DNA of 10,646 nt from Candidatus Rokuibacteriota bacterium (GCA_016201645.1 JACQCL010000148.1:1-10646); one strand, 5' to 3'; shown: positions 1 through 7,002, counted from the first letter of the stretch. Translations and numbers: made by a program. The notes: generated by a model from the letters alone, not told the origin.

Positions 1-114
1 CTGCTCAACCCGCAGAACAACCCGGTCGGGACCCGCATCTTCGGCCCGGTAGCCCGGGAACTGCGGGACAAGCAGTTCACCAAGATCATTTCGTTGGCAC
101 CCGAGGTGATCTGA
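1..114 (+). CDS. rplN: 50S ribosomal protein L14, C-terminal 37 residues (5' truncated by window)
   Basis: The window opens inside this gene in frame 1, and 37 codons remain before the TGA at 112-114. The visible tail contains the L14 hallmark NPVGTRIFGPVARELR and ends in ISLAPEVI, the family's usual C-terminus. L14 is a large-subunit protein that binds 23S rRNA and contributes to the bridge with the small subunit. It is the usual gene directly before rplX in the spc operon, and rplX starts two bases after its stop. The last codons (GAGGTGAT, 103-110) also serve as the likely Shine-Dalgarno for rplX. Identity is secure; the start lies outside the window. Confidence 0.96.
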   Translation: MLNPQNNPVGTRIFGPVARELRDKQFTKIISLAPEVI

Positions 115-116
115 GC

Positions 117-449
117 ATGGCAGGCCTCGGCGCGCACGTTAGGCGGGGAGATACGGTGCTGGTCATTGCCGGTAAGGAGCGTGGCAAGCGGGGGAAGGTG
201 CTTATCGTGCTTCCGGTGAAGCGGCGCGTGATCGTCGAGAAGGTCAACATGATCAAGCGCCACCAGCGCCCGACTCAGAAGCTGCGCCAGGGGGGGATCA
301 TCGAGCGGGAAGGGGCGGTGCATCTGTCCAACGTGATGGTTGTCTGCTCCAAGTGTGATCGGCCGACTCGGACCTCCATCCAGATTTTCGCGGAGGGCAA
401 GAAGGCCAGGGTCTGCAAGCGGTGCGACGAAGTCATTGACCGGACGTAG
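117..449 (+). CDS. rplX: 50S ribosomal protein L24, zinc-ribbon type
   Basis: This 110-residue protein is an assembly-initiator protein that binds the 5' end of 23S rRNA. The KOW RNA-binding motif occupies about residues 9-36 (GDTVLVIAGKERGKRGKV), followed by the conserved NMIKRHQRP segment. The C-terminal half has two CxxC pairs, C77/C80 and C100/C103, a zinc-ribbon arrangement found in many bacterial L24 proteins but not in E. coli. The ATG lies two bases after the rplN stop, preceded by GAGGTGA at 103-109 with 7-base spacing, so translation is probably coupled to rplN. Length is normal for the family. Confidence 0.97.
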   Translation: MAGLGAHVRRGDTVLVIAGKERGKRGKVLIVLPVKRRVIVEKVNMIKRHQRPTQKLRQGGIIEREGAVHLSNVMVVCSKCDRPTRTSIQIFAEGKKARVCKRCDEVIDRT

Positions 450-470
450 GCGGAGGAGTCTCACCAGCGC

Positions 471-1118
471 ATGGCGAAGCCGGAGAAGGCCCAGGTCGCA
501 AAGACGGCGCCCAAGGAGAAGGGGGGGGCCAAGGAGCCTGCACCGCCTCCGTCCCGGCCCAAAGCCCTGGGGGAAGTCCCCCCCCGCCTCCGGGAGCGGT
601 TCAGCAAGCAGGTGGTCCCGGCCCTCATGCGGGAGCGGGGCTACACGAATCCGTTTCAGGTCCCTCGGCTCGAGAAAATCGTGATCAACATGGGAGTGGG
701 CGAGGCGAAGGAGAACGCCAAAGCGATGGACTTCGCGACGGCCGACCTGGCAACGATCACCGGGCAGCGGCCCGTCGTGACCCGCTCCAAGAAGTCGATC
801 GCGAACTTCAAGCTCCGGGCGGGGATCCCCATCGGGGCCAAGGTCACCCTCAGAGGGGCGCGGATGTACGAGTTCCTGGACCGACTGATCAACGTGGCGC
901 TGGCCCGAGTGCGGGACTTCAGGGGGATCTCGCCGAAGGCGTTTGATGGCCGGGGGAACTTCGCGCTCGGCCTGAGGGAACAGGTGATCTTTCCGGAGAT
1001 CGTGTACGACAAGATCGACAAGATGCGCGGGATGGATGTGATCATTGTGACCAGCGCCAGGACCGATGAGGAGGCAAAGGCGCTCCTCGCGCACCTGGGG
1101 ATGCCGTTCAGGGAGTAA
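471..1118 (+). CDS. rplE: 50S ribosomal protein L5 with N-terminal extension
   Basis: L5 binds 5S rRNA and forms part of the central protuberance. The core starts near residue 37 and carries family signatures such as VPRLEKIVINMGVGEA, KVTLRGARMYEF, FDGRGNFALGLREQ and PEIVYDKID, ending in PFRE. At 215 residues the protein is about 35 longer than the roughly 180 usual for the family. The excess is a Lys/Ala/Pro-rich, probably disordered N-terminus. The chosen ATG is supported by CGGAGGAG at 451-458, and no ATG, GTG or TTG lies in frame between it and the L5 core. The extension contains runs of eight G (521-528) and eight C (578-585), so its exact sequence depends on correct homopolymer lengths. 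Confidence 0.95.
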   Translation: MAKPEKAQVAKTAPKEKGGAKEPAPPPSRPKALGEVPPRLRERFSKQVVPALMRERGYTNPFQVPRLEKIVINMGVGEAKENAKAMDFATADLATITGQRPVVTRSKKSIANFKLRAGIPIGAKVTLRGARMYEFLDRLINVALARVRDFRGISPKAFDGRGNFALGLREQVIFPEIVYDKIDKMRGMDVIIVTSARTDEEAKALLAHLGMPFRE

Positions 1119-1121
1119 GCG

Positions 1122-1307
1122 ATGGCGAAGACCGCACTGAGGAACAAGGCCCTGCGCGCCCCGAAGTTCAAGGTACGGGCGTACCGCCGCTGTAAGCTGT
1201 GCGGCCGGCCGCGGGGATTCCTGCGGAAATTCGACATGTGCCGGATCTGCTTCCGGGAACTGGCCCTCAAGGGCGAGGTTCCTGGAGTGATCAAGGCCTC
1301 CTGGTAG
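1122..1307 (+). CDS. rpsN: 30S ribosomal protein S14, type Z (zinc-binding, short form)
   Basis: This is the 61-residue short S14 that binds 16S rRNA in the small-subunit head. Four cysteines (C24, C27, C40, C43) form the CxxC-x12-CxxC zinc site of type Z S14. The flanking sequence (RCKLCGRPRGFLRKFDMCR) and the tail ending KASW are standard for this form. The start is three bases after the rplE stop, with AGGGAG at 1110-1115 as ribosome binding site. It sits in its normal place between rplE and rpsH. Confidence 0.97.
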   Translation: MAKTALRNKALRAPKFKVRAYRRCKLCGRPRGFLRKFDMCRICFRELALKGEVPGVIKASW

Positions 1308-1320
1308 GAGCAGCCCGGGA

Positions 1321-1716
1321 ATGCTGACGGACCCGATCGCCGACCTGCTCACCCGCATCCGCAACGCGAGCCGCGCTGAGCACGAGAAGGTTGACATCCC
1401 CTCGTCGAAGCTGAAGCTCAAGATCGCGGGCATCCTGAAGGAGGAGGGGTTCATCCGGAACTTCCGGCTGATTGAGGACCGCAGGCAGGGCACGTTGCGC
1501 GTGTACCTCAAGTACGGCGCGGGCAATGAGAAGATGATTTCCGGCATGGTCCGGGTCTCCACGCCGGGGCGTCGGGTCTATGTGACCGCGGAGAAGATTC
1601 CCTCGATCCTCGGGGGCATGGGGCTGGCCATCCTGTCCACCTCCAAGGGCGTCATGACGGATCGCGAGAGCCGGAAGCTCAAGATGGGCGGCGAGCTGCT
1701 CGCCCTCGTCTGGTAG
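1321..1716 (+). CDS. rpsH: 30S ribosomal protein S8
   Basis: This 131-residue S8 is a primary 16S rRNA binder. It starts with MLTDPIADLLTRIRNA and ends with STSKGVMTDRESRKLKMGGELLALVW-type sequence, including the conserved STSKGVMT rRNA-binding motif near residues 105-112. In E. coli S8 is also the translational repressor of the spc operon; no S8-binding mimic could be identified here by eye. The ATG follows TAGGAG at 1306-1311, which overlaps the rpsN stop. Length is normal. Confidence 0.97.
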   Translation: MLTDPIADLLTRIRNASRAEHEKVDIPSSKLKLKIAGILKEEGFIRNFRLIEDRRQGTLRVYLKYGAGNEKMISGMVRVSTPGRRVYVTAEKIPSILGGMGLAILSTSKGVMTDRESRKLKMGGELLALVW

Positions 1717-1724
1717 CGGTGAAC

Positions 1725-2282
1725 ATGTCGCGGATTGGACGGAAGCCGATTCCGGTGCCCCAGGGCGTTCGCATCACCGTGGAGGGCCAACGCGTGAAGG
1801 TCGAGGGGGCGAAGGGGAAGCTCGCTCACTCGGTTCCGGGCGCTCTGACGGTCGGCCTCAAGGACGGTCAGCTCCACGTGGCCCGGACCGTGGACCATCG
1901 GAGTGTGCGAGCGCTCCACGGCCTCACCCGTTCGCTCCTCGCCAACATGGTGAAGGGCGTGAGCGACGGGTTCGAGCGCAGGTTGGAGATCGTGGGGATC
2001 GGATACCGCGCCCAGCTCCAGGGCAAGAATCTCCAGCTGATGCTGGGCTACTCTCATCCGGTGGTGTTTCCTCTCCCCGAGGGGATCCAGGCGGACGTGG
2101 ACCGGCAGGTGCTCATCACCTTGAAGGGCGCCGACAAGGCCCTCCTGGGGCAGACCGCGGCGCGACTCCGGTCGCTCCGGGAACCCGACCCATACAAGGG
2201 CAAGGGCGTCAAATACGTGGACGAGGTCATCCGGCGCAAGGTGGGGAAAAAGGCCGGCGCCGCCGCGGCGACTCCGAAATAG
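1725..2282 (+). CDS. rplF: 50S ribosomal protein L6
   Basis: L6 (185 residues from this start) binds 23S rRNA near the sarcin-ricin loop and factor-binding site. It begins MSRIGRKPIPVP, the usual start, and has two repeated L6 domains. The C-terminal signature REPDPYKGKGVKYVDE is at about residues 150-165, followed by a basic, Ala-rich end. A GTG two codons upstream (1719) keeps the frame open, but family starts begin at MSR, so the ATG at 1725 is preferred. The upstream Shine-Dalgarno is weak (AGCGGTGA over the rpsH stop), which suggests coupling to rpsH. Confidence 0.96.
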   Translation: MSRIGRKPIPVPQGVRITVEGQRVKVEGAKGKLAHSVPGALTVGLKDGQLHVARTVDHRSVRALHGLTRSLLANMVKGVSDGFERRLEIVGIGYRAQLQGKNLQLMLGYSHPVVFPLPEGIQADVDRQVLITLKGADKALLGQTAARLRSLREPDPYKGKGVKYVDEVIRRKVGKKAGAAAATPK

Positions 2283-2291
2283 AGGCCTGAC

Positions 2292-2657
2292 GTGCTGGCA
2301 TCCACGAAGGTTGAAGGGCGGCAGGTCCGGCATCTCCGCGTCCGGGGTCGGATTGGCGGGACGGCGGCGCGCCCGCGCTTGTCCGTGTTCCGGAGCTTGA
2401 AGCACATGTACGCTCAGCTCATCGACGACGAGGCGGCGCGGACACTGGTGTTCGTGAGCAGTCAGTCTCCCGAGCTTCGTGCGAAGCTCAAAAACGGCGG
2501 CAACGTGGCCGCGGCCAAGGTGGTGGGGGAGCTGGTGGCCCAGAAGGCGAAGGCGCTCGGGATCGAGCGGGTGGTCTTCGATCGCGGTGGATATCAGTTC
2601 CACGGCCGGGTCAAGGCGTTGGCCGATGGGGCCCGGGGCGGCGGCCTGATTTTTTAG
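2292..2657 (+). CDS. rplR: 50S ribosomal protein L18
   Basis: L18 (121 residues) binds 5S rRNA together with L5. Family features include RPRLSVFRSLKHMYAQLIDD at about residues 24-43 and the C-terminal FDRGGYQFHGRVKALADGAR. A GTG at 2292 is used as start, nine bases after the rplF stop, with only AGAGG (2281-2285) as a weak ribosome binding site. Length and order (rplF-rplR-rpsE) are as expected. Confidence 0.96.
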   Translation: MLASTKVEGRQVRHLRVRGRIGGTAARPRLSVFRSLKHMYAQLIDDEAARTLVFVSSQSPELRAKLKNGGNVAAAKVVGELVAQKAKALGIERVVFDRGGYQFHGRVKALADGARGGGLIF

Positions 2658-2671
2658 GACGGGAGGGATTG

Positions 2672-3199
2672 GTGGCAGAGGTGCGAATCGACCCGAGTGT
2701 GCTGGAGCTGACGGACCGAGTTGTGTCCATCAACCGCGTCGCGAAAGTGGTGAAGGGCGGCCGGCGCTTCTCCTTCACGGCGCTGGTGGTGGTGGGGGAC
2801 GGGAGGGGGCACGTGGGAGTGGGGCTCGGCAAGGCCCACGAGGTCCCCGAGGCCATCCGCAAGGCGGTGGAACACGCCAAGAAGGATTTGATTTTCGTCC
2901 CCCTGAAGGACACGACCATCCCGTGCGAAATCACCGGCCATTTCGGGGCAGGCCGCGTTTTTCTCAAGCCGGCCGTGCCCGGGACCGGGGTCATCGCCGG
3001 CGGCGCCGTCCGTCCGGTGCTCGAGGCCGCGGGGGTGCAGGACATTCTGACCAAGACTCTGGGCTCCAACAACCCCCACAACGTGCTGAAAGCGACGCTT
3101 GATGCCTTGCGGCGGATCAAGCGGCTCCAGGACACCTATGCGGCTCGGAAGCGGACCGAGGAAGGGGCGGAGGCAGAGCATGCCCGCCAAGAAGCTTAA
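2672..3199 (+). CDS. rpsE: 30S ribosomal protein S5
   Basis: S5 (175 residues) lies at the mRNA entry region of the 30S subunit and influences decoding accuracy. The N-terminal S5 domain contains VVSINRVAKVVKGGRRFSF and VGDGRGHVGVGLGKA (about residues 17-65). The C-terminal part contains GAGRVFLKPAVPGTGVIAGG and the conserved SNNPHNVLKA. GTG at 2672 (giving MAEVRI) is preferred over an in-frame TTG at 2669, because GGGAGG at 2661-2666 is already close. The 3' end overlaps rpmD by 20 bases, and the acidic tail is coded by that overlap. Confidence 0.96.
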   Translation: MAEVRIDPSVLELTDRVVSINRVAKVVKGGRRFSFTALVVVGDGRGHVGVGLGKAHEVPEAIRKAVEHAKKDLIFVPLKDTTIPCEITGHFGAGRVFLKPAVPGTGVIAGGAVRPVLEAAGVQDILTKTLGSNNPHNVLKATLDALRRIKRLQDTYAARKRTEEGAEAEHARQEA

Positions 3200-3380
3200 A
3201 GTCACCCTCGTCCGGAGCCTGATCGGGCTCTCCCCGAAGCAGGGGGCGACCGTCCGGGCGCTCGGCTTTCGGCGGATCCGCCAGACGATCGTCCACGACG
3301 ATACCCCCACGATCAGGGGAATGATCTCCCGGGTGGTCCACTGCGTTCAGGTCAGGGAGGCCGACGGCCATGAGGCTTGA
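3180..3380 (+). CDS. rpmD: 50S ribosomal protein L30
   Basis: L30 is a small 23S rRNA-binding protein of bacterial large subunits. The 66-residue product starts MPAKKLKVTLVRSLIG and contains SPKQGATVRALGFRRI, the L30 core; the family is about 60 residues. The frame is open further upstream (from about 3099), but that portion lies within rpsE. The ATG at 3180 with CGGAGG at 3168-3173 gives the correct L30 N-terminus. The gene overlaps rpsE by 20 bases and rplO by 11, so it is probably translated by coupling. Confidence 0.95.
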   Translation: MPAKKLKVTLVRSLIGLSPKQGATVRALGFRRIRQTIVHDDTPTIRGMISRVVHCVQVREADGHEA

Positions 3381-3819
3381 CGAGTTCCGTCCCGCGCCCG
3401 GCGCCAGGAAGCGCCCGAAACGTGTCGGGCGCGGCCCGGGTTCTGGTCACGGCAAGACCGCGGGGAAAGGGCACAAGGGCCAGAAGGCGCGCTCGGGCGG
3501 CGGCAAAGGCGCAGGCTTCGAGGGCGGCCAGATGCCGCTCCACCGGCGCGTGCCCAAACGGGGCTTTGCGCCGCGGGACCGGAGAGTCTACGCCGTCGTG
3601 AACCTCCGATCCCTCGGGACCTTCGTCGCGGGGAGCGTGGTGGACCCTGAGCGCCTTGCCGAGGCCGGGCTCATCAAGAAGAGCGAGCGCGCCCTGGTGA
3701 AGCTGCTCGGCGAGGGCGAGGTCGCCCACTCCCTGACCGTGAAGGTCCACGCCATCAGCGAGTCTGCGCGCCAGAAGGTGGAGTCAGCCGGGGGGGTCGT
3801 CGAGGTGCTGCCCGGATGA
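3370..3819 (+). CDS. rplO: 50S ribosomal protein L15
   Basis: L15 (149 residues) is a late-assembly 23S rRNA-binding protein. The Gly/Arg/Lys-rich N-terminal extension contains KRVGRGPGSGHGKTAGKGHKGQ at about residues 17-38 and GFEGGQMPLHRRVPKRGF at about 49-66, both strong L15 signatures. The globular C-terminal domain ends with VESAGGVVEVLPG. GGGAGG at 3355-3360 precedes the ATG. The stop overlaps the secY start as ATGA at 3816-3819, a classic coupling junction that ties SecY synthesis to the ribosomal genes. Confidence 0.97.
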   Translation: MRLDEFRPAPGARKRPKRVGRGPGSGHGKTAGKGHKGQKARSGGGKGAGFEGGQMPLHRRVPKRGFAPRDRRVYAVVNLRSLGTFVAGSVVDPERLAEAGLIKKSERALVKLLGEGEVAHSLTVKVHAISESARQKVESAGGVVEVLPG

Positions 3820-5129
3820 TCGAAGGGCTTCAGAGCTTTCAGAACGTCTTCAAGATCCCGGAGCTCAAGCGCCGCCTCCTGATCACGGCCGGCCTTCTGG
3901 CGGCCTACCGGATCGGGGCCCACGTCCCGACGCCCGGCATCGACGGCCACGCCCTGTCGCTCTTCTTCGACCAGGCTCAGAACACGCTCCTCGGCATGGT
4001 GGATCTCTTCTCCGGGGGAAACCTGCGCCGGTTGACCGTGTTCGCGCTGGGCATCATGCCGTACATCTCGGCGTCCATCATTCTCCAGCTCCTCACGGTG
4101 GTCATCCCGGCGCTCGAGCGGCTGGCGAAGGAAGGCGAGGCCGGCCGGAAGAAGATCACCCAGTACACCCGCTACGGCACCATCGTGCTCTCCGCGATCC
4201 AGGCGATGGGAATCGCCATCGGGCTCGAGGGGATGCGGGGGCCGGAGGGGGTTGCGATCGTTCCCGTGTCCGGGTGGGGGTTCCGGCTCCTGACCATGAT
4301 CACGCTCACGACCGGCACCGCCCTGATCATGTGGCTGGGGGAGCAGATCTCAGAGAAGGGAATCGGCAACGGCATCTCGCTGATCATCTTCGCCGGCATC
4401 GTCGTGCGCCTGCCCTCGGCCATCGTCGCCTCGTACACCTTGATCTCCACGGGCGAACTGAAGCTCTTCGTGTTCGGCGGGCTGGTGGTGATGATGGTCC
4501 TCGTGACGGCGGCCGTCGTGATCATGCAAGAGGGGCAGCGGAAGATTCCGGTCCAGTATGCGAAGCGCATCGTCGGCCGCCGGATGTTCGGTGGGCAGTC
4601 CACCCACATCCCGCTCCGGATCAACACCGCGGGCGTGATCCCGGTGATCTTCGCCTCCTCGATCATCCTCTTCCCCGCGACGCTGAGCCGATTCATCCCC
4701 CATCCGTGGATGCAGGTGGTGGCCGATGCGCTGTCCCCCGGGCGATTCACGTACACGTTCCTCTACGGGGGGTTCATCATCTTCTTCACGTACTTCTACA
4801 CGGCCATCGTCTTTAATCCCGTCGACCTGTCGGACAACATGAAAAAGTACGGGGGGTTCATTCCGGGCGTCCGTCCCGGCAAGAAGACGGCGGAGTACAT
4901 TGATCGCACGCTCACGCGGATCACCCTCCCGGGGGCGGTCTTTTTGGCCCTGATCTCGATCCTGCCCGATCTCCTCATCCGCTGGTTCAACGTTCCTTTT
5001 TACTTCGGGGGAACGAGCCTTCTGATCGTCGTCGGCGTGGCGCTGGACACTGTACGGCAGATGGAGTCGCACCTCTTGATGCGCCACTATGAGGGGTTCT
5101 TGCGCAAGAAAGCACGGGTGCACGTCTAG
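3816..5129 (+). CDS. secY: Protein translocase subunit SecY
   Basis: SecY (437 residues) is the pore of the SecYEG translocon in the cytoplasmic membrane, exporting unfolded preproteins and inserting membrane proteins. About ten hydrophobic segments can be picked out, starting with residues 20-32. Signatures include PYISASIILQLL (82-93), GIGNGISLIIFAGIV (182-196), the loop motif IPGVRPGKKT (349-358) with the conserved Arg353 important for SecA-driven translocation, and the last membrane segment GGTSLLIVVGVALDT. GAGGTG at 3802-3807 is the ribosome binding site. Length is normal. The gene ends the spc part; a 231-base spacer follows. Confidence 0.98.
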   Translation: MIEGLQSFQNVFKIPELKRRLLITAGLLAAYRIGAHVPTPGIDGHALSLFFDQAQNTLLGMVDLFSGGNLRRLTVFALGIMPYISASIILQLLTVVIPALERLAKEGEAGRKKITQYTRYGTIVLSAIQAMGIAIGLEGMRGPEGVAIVPVSGWGFRLLTMITLTTGTALIMWLGEQISEKGIGNGISLIIFAGIVVRLPSAIVASYTLISTGELKLFVFGGLVVMMVLVTAAVVIMQEGQRKIPVQYAKRIVGRRMFGGQSTHIPLRINTAGVIPVIFASSIILFPATLSRFIPHPWMQVVADALSPGRFTYTFLYGGFIIFFTYFYTAIVFNPVDLSDNMKKYGGFIPGVRPGKKTAEYIDRTLTRITLPGAVFLALISILPDLLIRWFNVPFYFGGTSLLIVVGVALDTVRQMESHLLMRHYEGFLRKKARVHV

Positions 5130-5145
5130 CCATGCCGATAACCTT

Positions 5146-5165
5146 CGCACGACCCACTTCGTGCG
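5146..5165. repeat. Inverted repeat, 7-bp stem, 6-base loop
   Basis: CGCACGA (5146-5152) and TCGTGCG (5159-5165) are perfect reverse complements separated by CCCACT. It starts 16 bases after the secY stop and shares its last base with the next hairpin. No T-run follows, so intrinsic termination is unlikely. Confidence 0.75.
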
Positions 5166-5185
5166 ACCCATCCACTGGATGGGTC
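5165..5185. repeat. Inverted repeat, 9-bp stem, 3-base loop
   Basis: GACCCATCC (5165-5173) and GGATGGGTC (5177-5185) are perfect reverse complements around ACT. It is followed by CCCCCG rather than T residues. It is immediately adjacent to the preceding hairpin, giving a tandem stem-loop pair. Confidence 0.8.
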
Positions 5186-5198
5186 CCCCGCGCCATGG

Positions 5199-5213
5199 AT
5201 GGCCTTCGGCCAT
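5199..5213. repeat. Inverted repeat, 6-bp stem, TTC loop
   Basis: ATGGCC (5199-5204) and GGCCAT (5208-5213) flank TTC. This is the third short-loop palindrome of the secY-adk spacer. Confidence 0.65.
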
Positions 5214-5261
5214 TGATCAGCTTTCAGTTGTCGCCGATCCGTTCCTCTACGGGCACCGCGT

Positions 5262-5276
5262 CCGGCCGAAGGCCGG
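5262..5276. repeat. Inverted repeat, 6-bp G/C stem, GAA loop
   Basis: CCGGCC (5262-5267) and GGCCGG (5271-5276) flank GAA. The core GGCCGAAGGCC is close to the complement of the core of the palindrome at 5199-5213 (GGCCTTCGGCC versus its reverse complement GGCCGAAGGCC). The two are therefore the same unit in opposite orientation. Confidence 0.65.
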
Positions 5277-5360
5277 CGTGGTCGCTACGCTCCGGTCGGC
5301 TCGTCCCTCGGGCCTTGGGCTGCTCGGTTCTCGCCATGGCTCGGGAGGAAGGCTAGAGCC

Positions 5361-6005
5361 ATGCGGCTGATTTTTTTGGGAGCGCCCGGCGCGGGCAAGG
5401 GGACCCAGGCGCGGACGCTGGCTGGCGAGCGGGGGATTCCCCAGATCGCGACGGGTGACATGCTGCGAGAGGCCGTCGCCAAGGGGACTCGTCTGGGGAT
5501 GGAGGCGAAGTCTTACATGGACCGGGGGGCGCTGGTTCCGGACAAGGTGGTGGTGGGACTGGTCGCCGAGCGGTTGGATCAGGACGATGCCAAGAAGGGG
5601 TTCATCCTGGACGGGTTCCCGCGCACGGTGGCCCAAGCCGAGGTGCTGGAGCGGCTGCTCAAAGACCGCGAGCTGGTCGTGGACCGAGTGATCTTTTTCG
5701 AGGTGTCGGAGGGCGAGCTGCTCCGCCGGCTGACCGGTCGCCGGGTGTGCCGCGGGTGCGGCGCCACCTACCACCTGGCGTTTTCGCCCCCGAAGAGCGC
5801 GGGGCGGTGCGATCGGTGCGAGGGAGAACTTTATCAGCGCGAGGACGACAGCGAGGCCACCGTCCGGCGGAGGCTCGAGGTTTACGCCGCGCAGACCAGC
5901 CCGCTGCTGGACTATTACCGGAGCCGGGGGCTCCTGACCCGGATCGCCGGGGAAGGCTCCCCCGAAGCGATCGGGCGCGCCATCCGTCAGGCCGTGGCGA
6001 GGTAG
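5361..6005 (+). CDS. adk: Adenylate kinase, zinc-lid type
   Basis: This enzyme catalyses ATP + AMP = 2 ADP in the cytoplasm and is essential for nucleotide homeostasis. The 214-residue protein begins with the P-loop GAPGAGKGT (7-15), followed by the AMP-binding TGDMLR (31-36) and DGFPRT (84-89). The LID domain carries four cysteines (C130, C133, C150, C153) that form a zinc site, as in Gram-positive and many other adenylate kinases. The Asp/Arg region EDDSEATVRRRLEVY follows at about 161-175. The start lies 12 bases after GGGAGG (5343-5348). Its place between secY and map is conserved in many bacteria. Confidence 0.98.
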   Translation: MRLIFLGAPGAGKGTQARTLAGERGIPQIATGDMLREAVAKGTRLGMEAKSYMDRGALVPDKVVVGLVAERLDQDDAKKGFILDGFPRTVAQAEVLERLLKDRELVVDRVIFFEVSEGELLRRLTGRRVCRGCGATYHLAFSPPKSAGRCDRCEGELYQREDDSEATVRRRLEVYAAQTSPLLDYYRSRGLLTRIAGEGSPEAIGRAIRQAVAR

Positions 6006-6011
6006 CGAGCC

Positions 6012-6773
6012 GTGATCATCTTGAAATCGCCTCGCGAGATCGCCCTGATGCGCGCGGCCGGCCAGATCCTGGCTGAGGTCATGGAGCGCCTCCGCGCCTT
6101 CGTGAAGCCGGGCATCTCCACGGCGGAGATCGACCGCGAGGTGGAGAGCTTCCTCGCGAGCCGGGGCGCCAAGCCGGCGTTCAAGGGGTACCGGGGATTT
6201 CCGGCGACCGTCTGCACGTCCATCAACGAGGAGGTCGTGCACGGGATTCCCTCGCCGCACCGACGTCTCAGAGAGGGCGACATCATCGGGCTGGACCTGG
6301 GGTGCGTCGTGGACGGCTACTACGCCGACTGCGCCTTCACGCTGGCCGTGGGAGAGGTCCCGCCTCGGGTCCAAGAGCTGCTCGACGTGACCCGCGAGAG
6401 CCTCGACCGGGCAGTGGACCAGTGCCGCCCGGGCCGGCGTCTGGGGGACATCTCGCACGCGGTCCAAGAGCACGTCGAACGTCACGGCTTCTCGGTCGTG
6501 CGGGCCTTCGTGGGGCACGGGATCGGGCGCGAGCTGCACGAGGATCCGCAGATCCCCAATTTCGGCGAGCCAGGCCGGGGGCCCGTGCTGAAGCCCGGGA
6601 TGGTGCTCGCTATCGAGCCGATGGTGACCATGGGGAGCTGGGAGGTCCGGATCCTCCCGGACCGCTGGACCGCCGTGACTGAGGACGGGAGCCTGGCCGC
6701 TCACTTCGAGCACACGGTGGCGGTCAGCGAGAATGGTCCGGACGTCCTCACCCGTCCGGCCCAGGCAGGGTGA
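6012..6773 (+). CDS. map: Methionine aminopeptidase, type I
   Basis: This enzyme removes the initiator methionine from nascent proteins, using two divalent metal ions. The 253-residue protein has the complete set of active-site residues: H78, metal ligands D95, D106, H169, E202 and E233, in the contexts VHGIP, GLDLG, YYADCA, GHGIG, AIEPM and FEHT. There is no N-terminal zinc-finger extension, so it is the short bacterial type Ia form. Translation begins at a GTG at 6012, six bases after the adk stop, with only a weak upstream GAGG near 6000; coupling to adk is likely. An alternative start in frame is unlikely because IILKSPREIALMR is the normal N-terminus. Confidence 0.97.
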   Translation: MIILKSPREIALMRAAGQILAEVMERLRAFVKPGISTAEIDREVESFLASRGAKPAFKGYRGFPATVCTSINEEVVHGIPSPHRRLREGDIIGLDLGCVVDGYYADCAFTLAVGEVPPRVQELLDVTRESLDRAVDQCRPGRRLGDISHAVQEHVERHGFSVVRAFVGHGIGRELHEDPQIPNFGEPGRGPVLKPGMVLAIEPMVTMGSWEVRILPDRWTAVTEDGSLAAHFEHTVAVSENGPDVLTRPAQAG

Positions 6774-6779
6774 CCGGGC

Positions 6780-6998
6780 ATGACCAAAGAAGACGCCATC
6801 GAGGTCGAGGGAACGGTCGTCGAGCCGCTCCCCAACGCTATGTTCCGGGTGGAGCTGGACAATGGCCACAAGGTGCTGGCCCACGTGTCGGGCAAGATGC
6901 GGATGAACTTCATTCGGATTCTTCCGGGCGATCGGGTCAAAGTGGAGCTCAGTCCCTACGACCTGACCCGCGGCCGAATTACATATCGGTTCAAATAG
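6780..6998 (+). CDS. infA: Translation initiation factor IF-1
   Basis: IF-1 (72 residues) is an OB-fold (S1-like) protein that occupies the A site of the 30S subunit during initiation. The sequence follows the family closely: MTKEDAIEVEGTVVEPLPN, then MFRVELDNGHKVLAHVSGKMR and FIRILPGDRVKVELSPYDL, ending GRITYRFK. It starts six bases after the map stop. No clear Shine-Dalgarno is visible, so coupling with map is likely. Length is exactly typical. Confidence 0.98.
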   Translation: MTKEDAIEVEGTVVEPLPNAMFRVELDNGHKVLAHVSGKMRMNFIRILPGDRVKVELSPYDLTRGRITYRFK

Positions 6999-7002
6999 CG
7001 CC

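Larger units (their letters stand above)
5130..5360 (+). other. Hairpin-rich secY-adk spacer, 231 bases
   Basis: This is the only sizeable gap inside the ribosomal cluster. It holds at least three perfect inverted repeats with loops of 3-6 bases (annotated separately). After 5277 comes G/C-rich sequence with a weak 4-bp arm pair (5276-5279 with 5287-5290). GGGAGG at 5343-5348 near its right end is the probable adk ribosome binding site. No -35/-10 pair was convincing, and no U-tract follows any hairpin. A 74-codon frame spans 5132-5356, but nothing about it looks like a protein. Possible roles are a dispersed palindromic repeat, mRNA stabilisation of the upstream segment, or an RNA processing site. 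All of these are inference. Confidence 0.6.

Noticed and set aside
5146..5185. The tandem hairpins after secY as an intrinsic terminator
   Set aside because: No T-run follows either stem; the sequence after the second one is CCCCCG.
4350..5213. A 287-codon minus-strand frame opposite secY
   Set aside because: It is a shadow of SecY codons: charged, His/Asp-rich and without domains. SecY on the + strand is unambiguous.
5132..5356. A 74-codon frame filling the secY-adk spacer
   Set aside because: It consists largely of perfect inverted repeats, has no good ribosome binding site of its own and resembles no protein I know. High G+C leaves several frames open here, so I treat it as non-coding.
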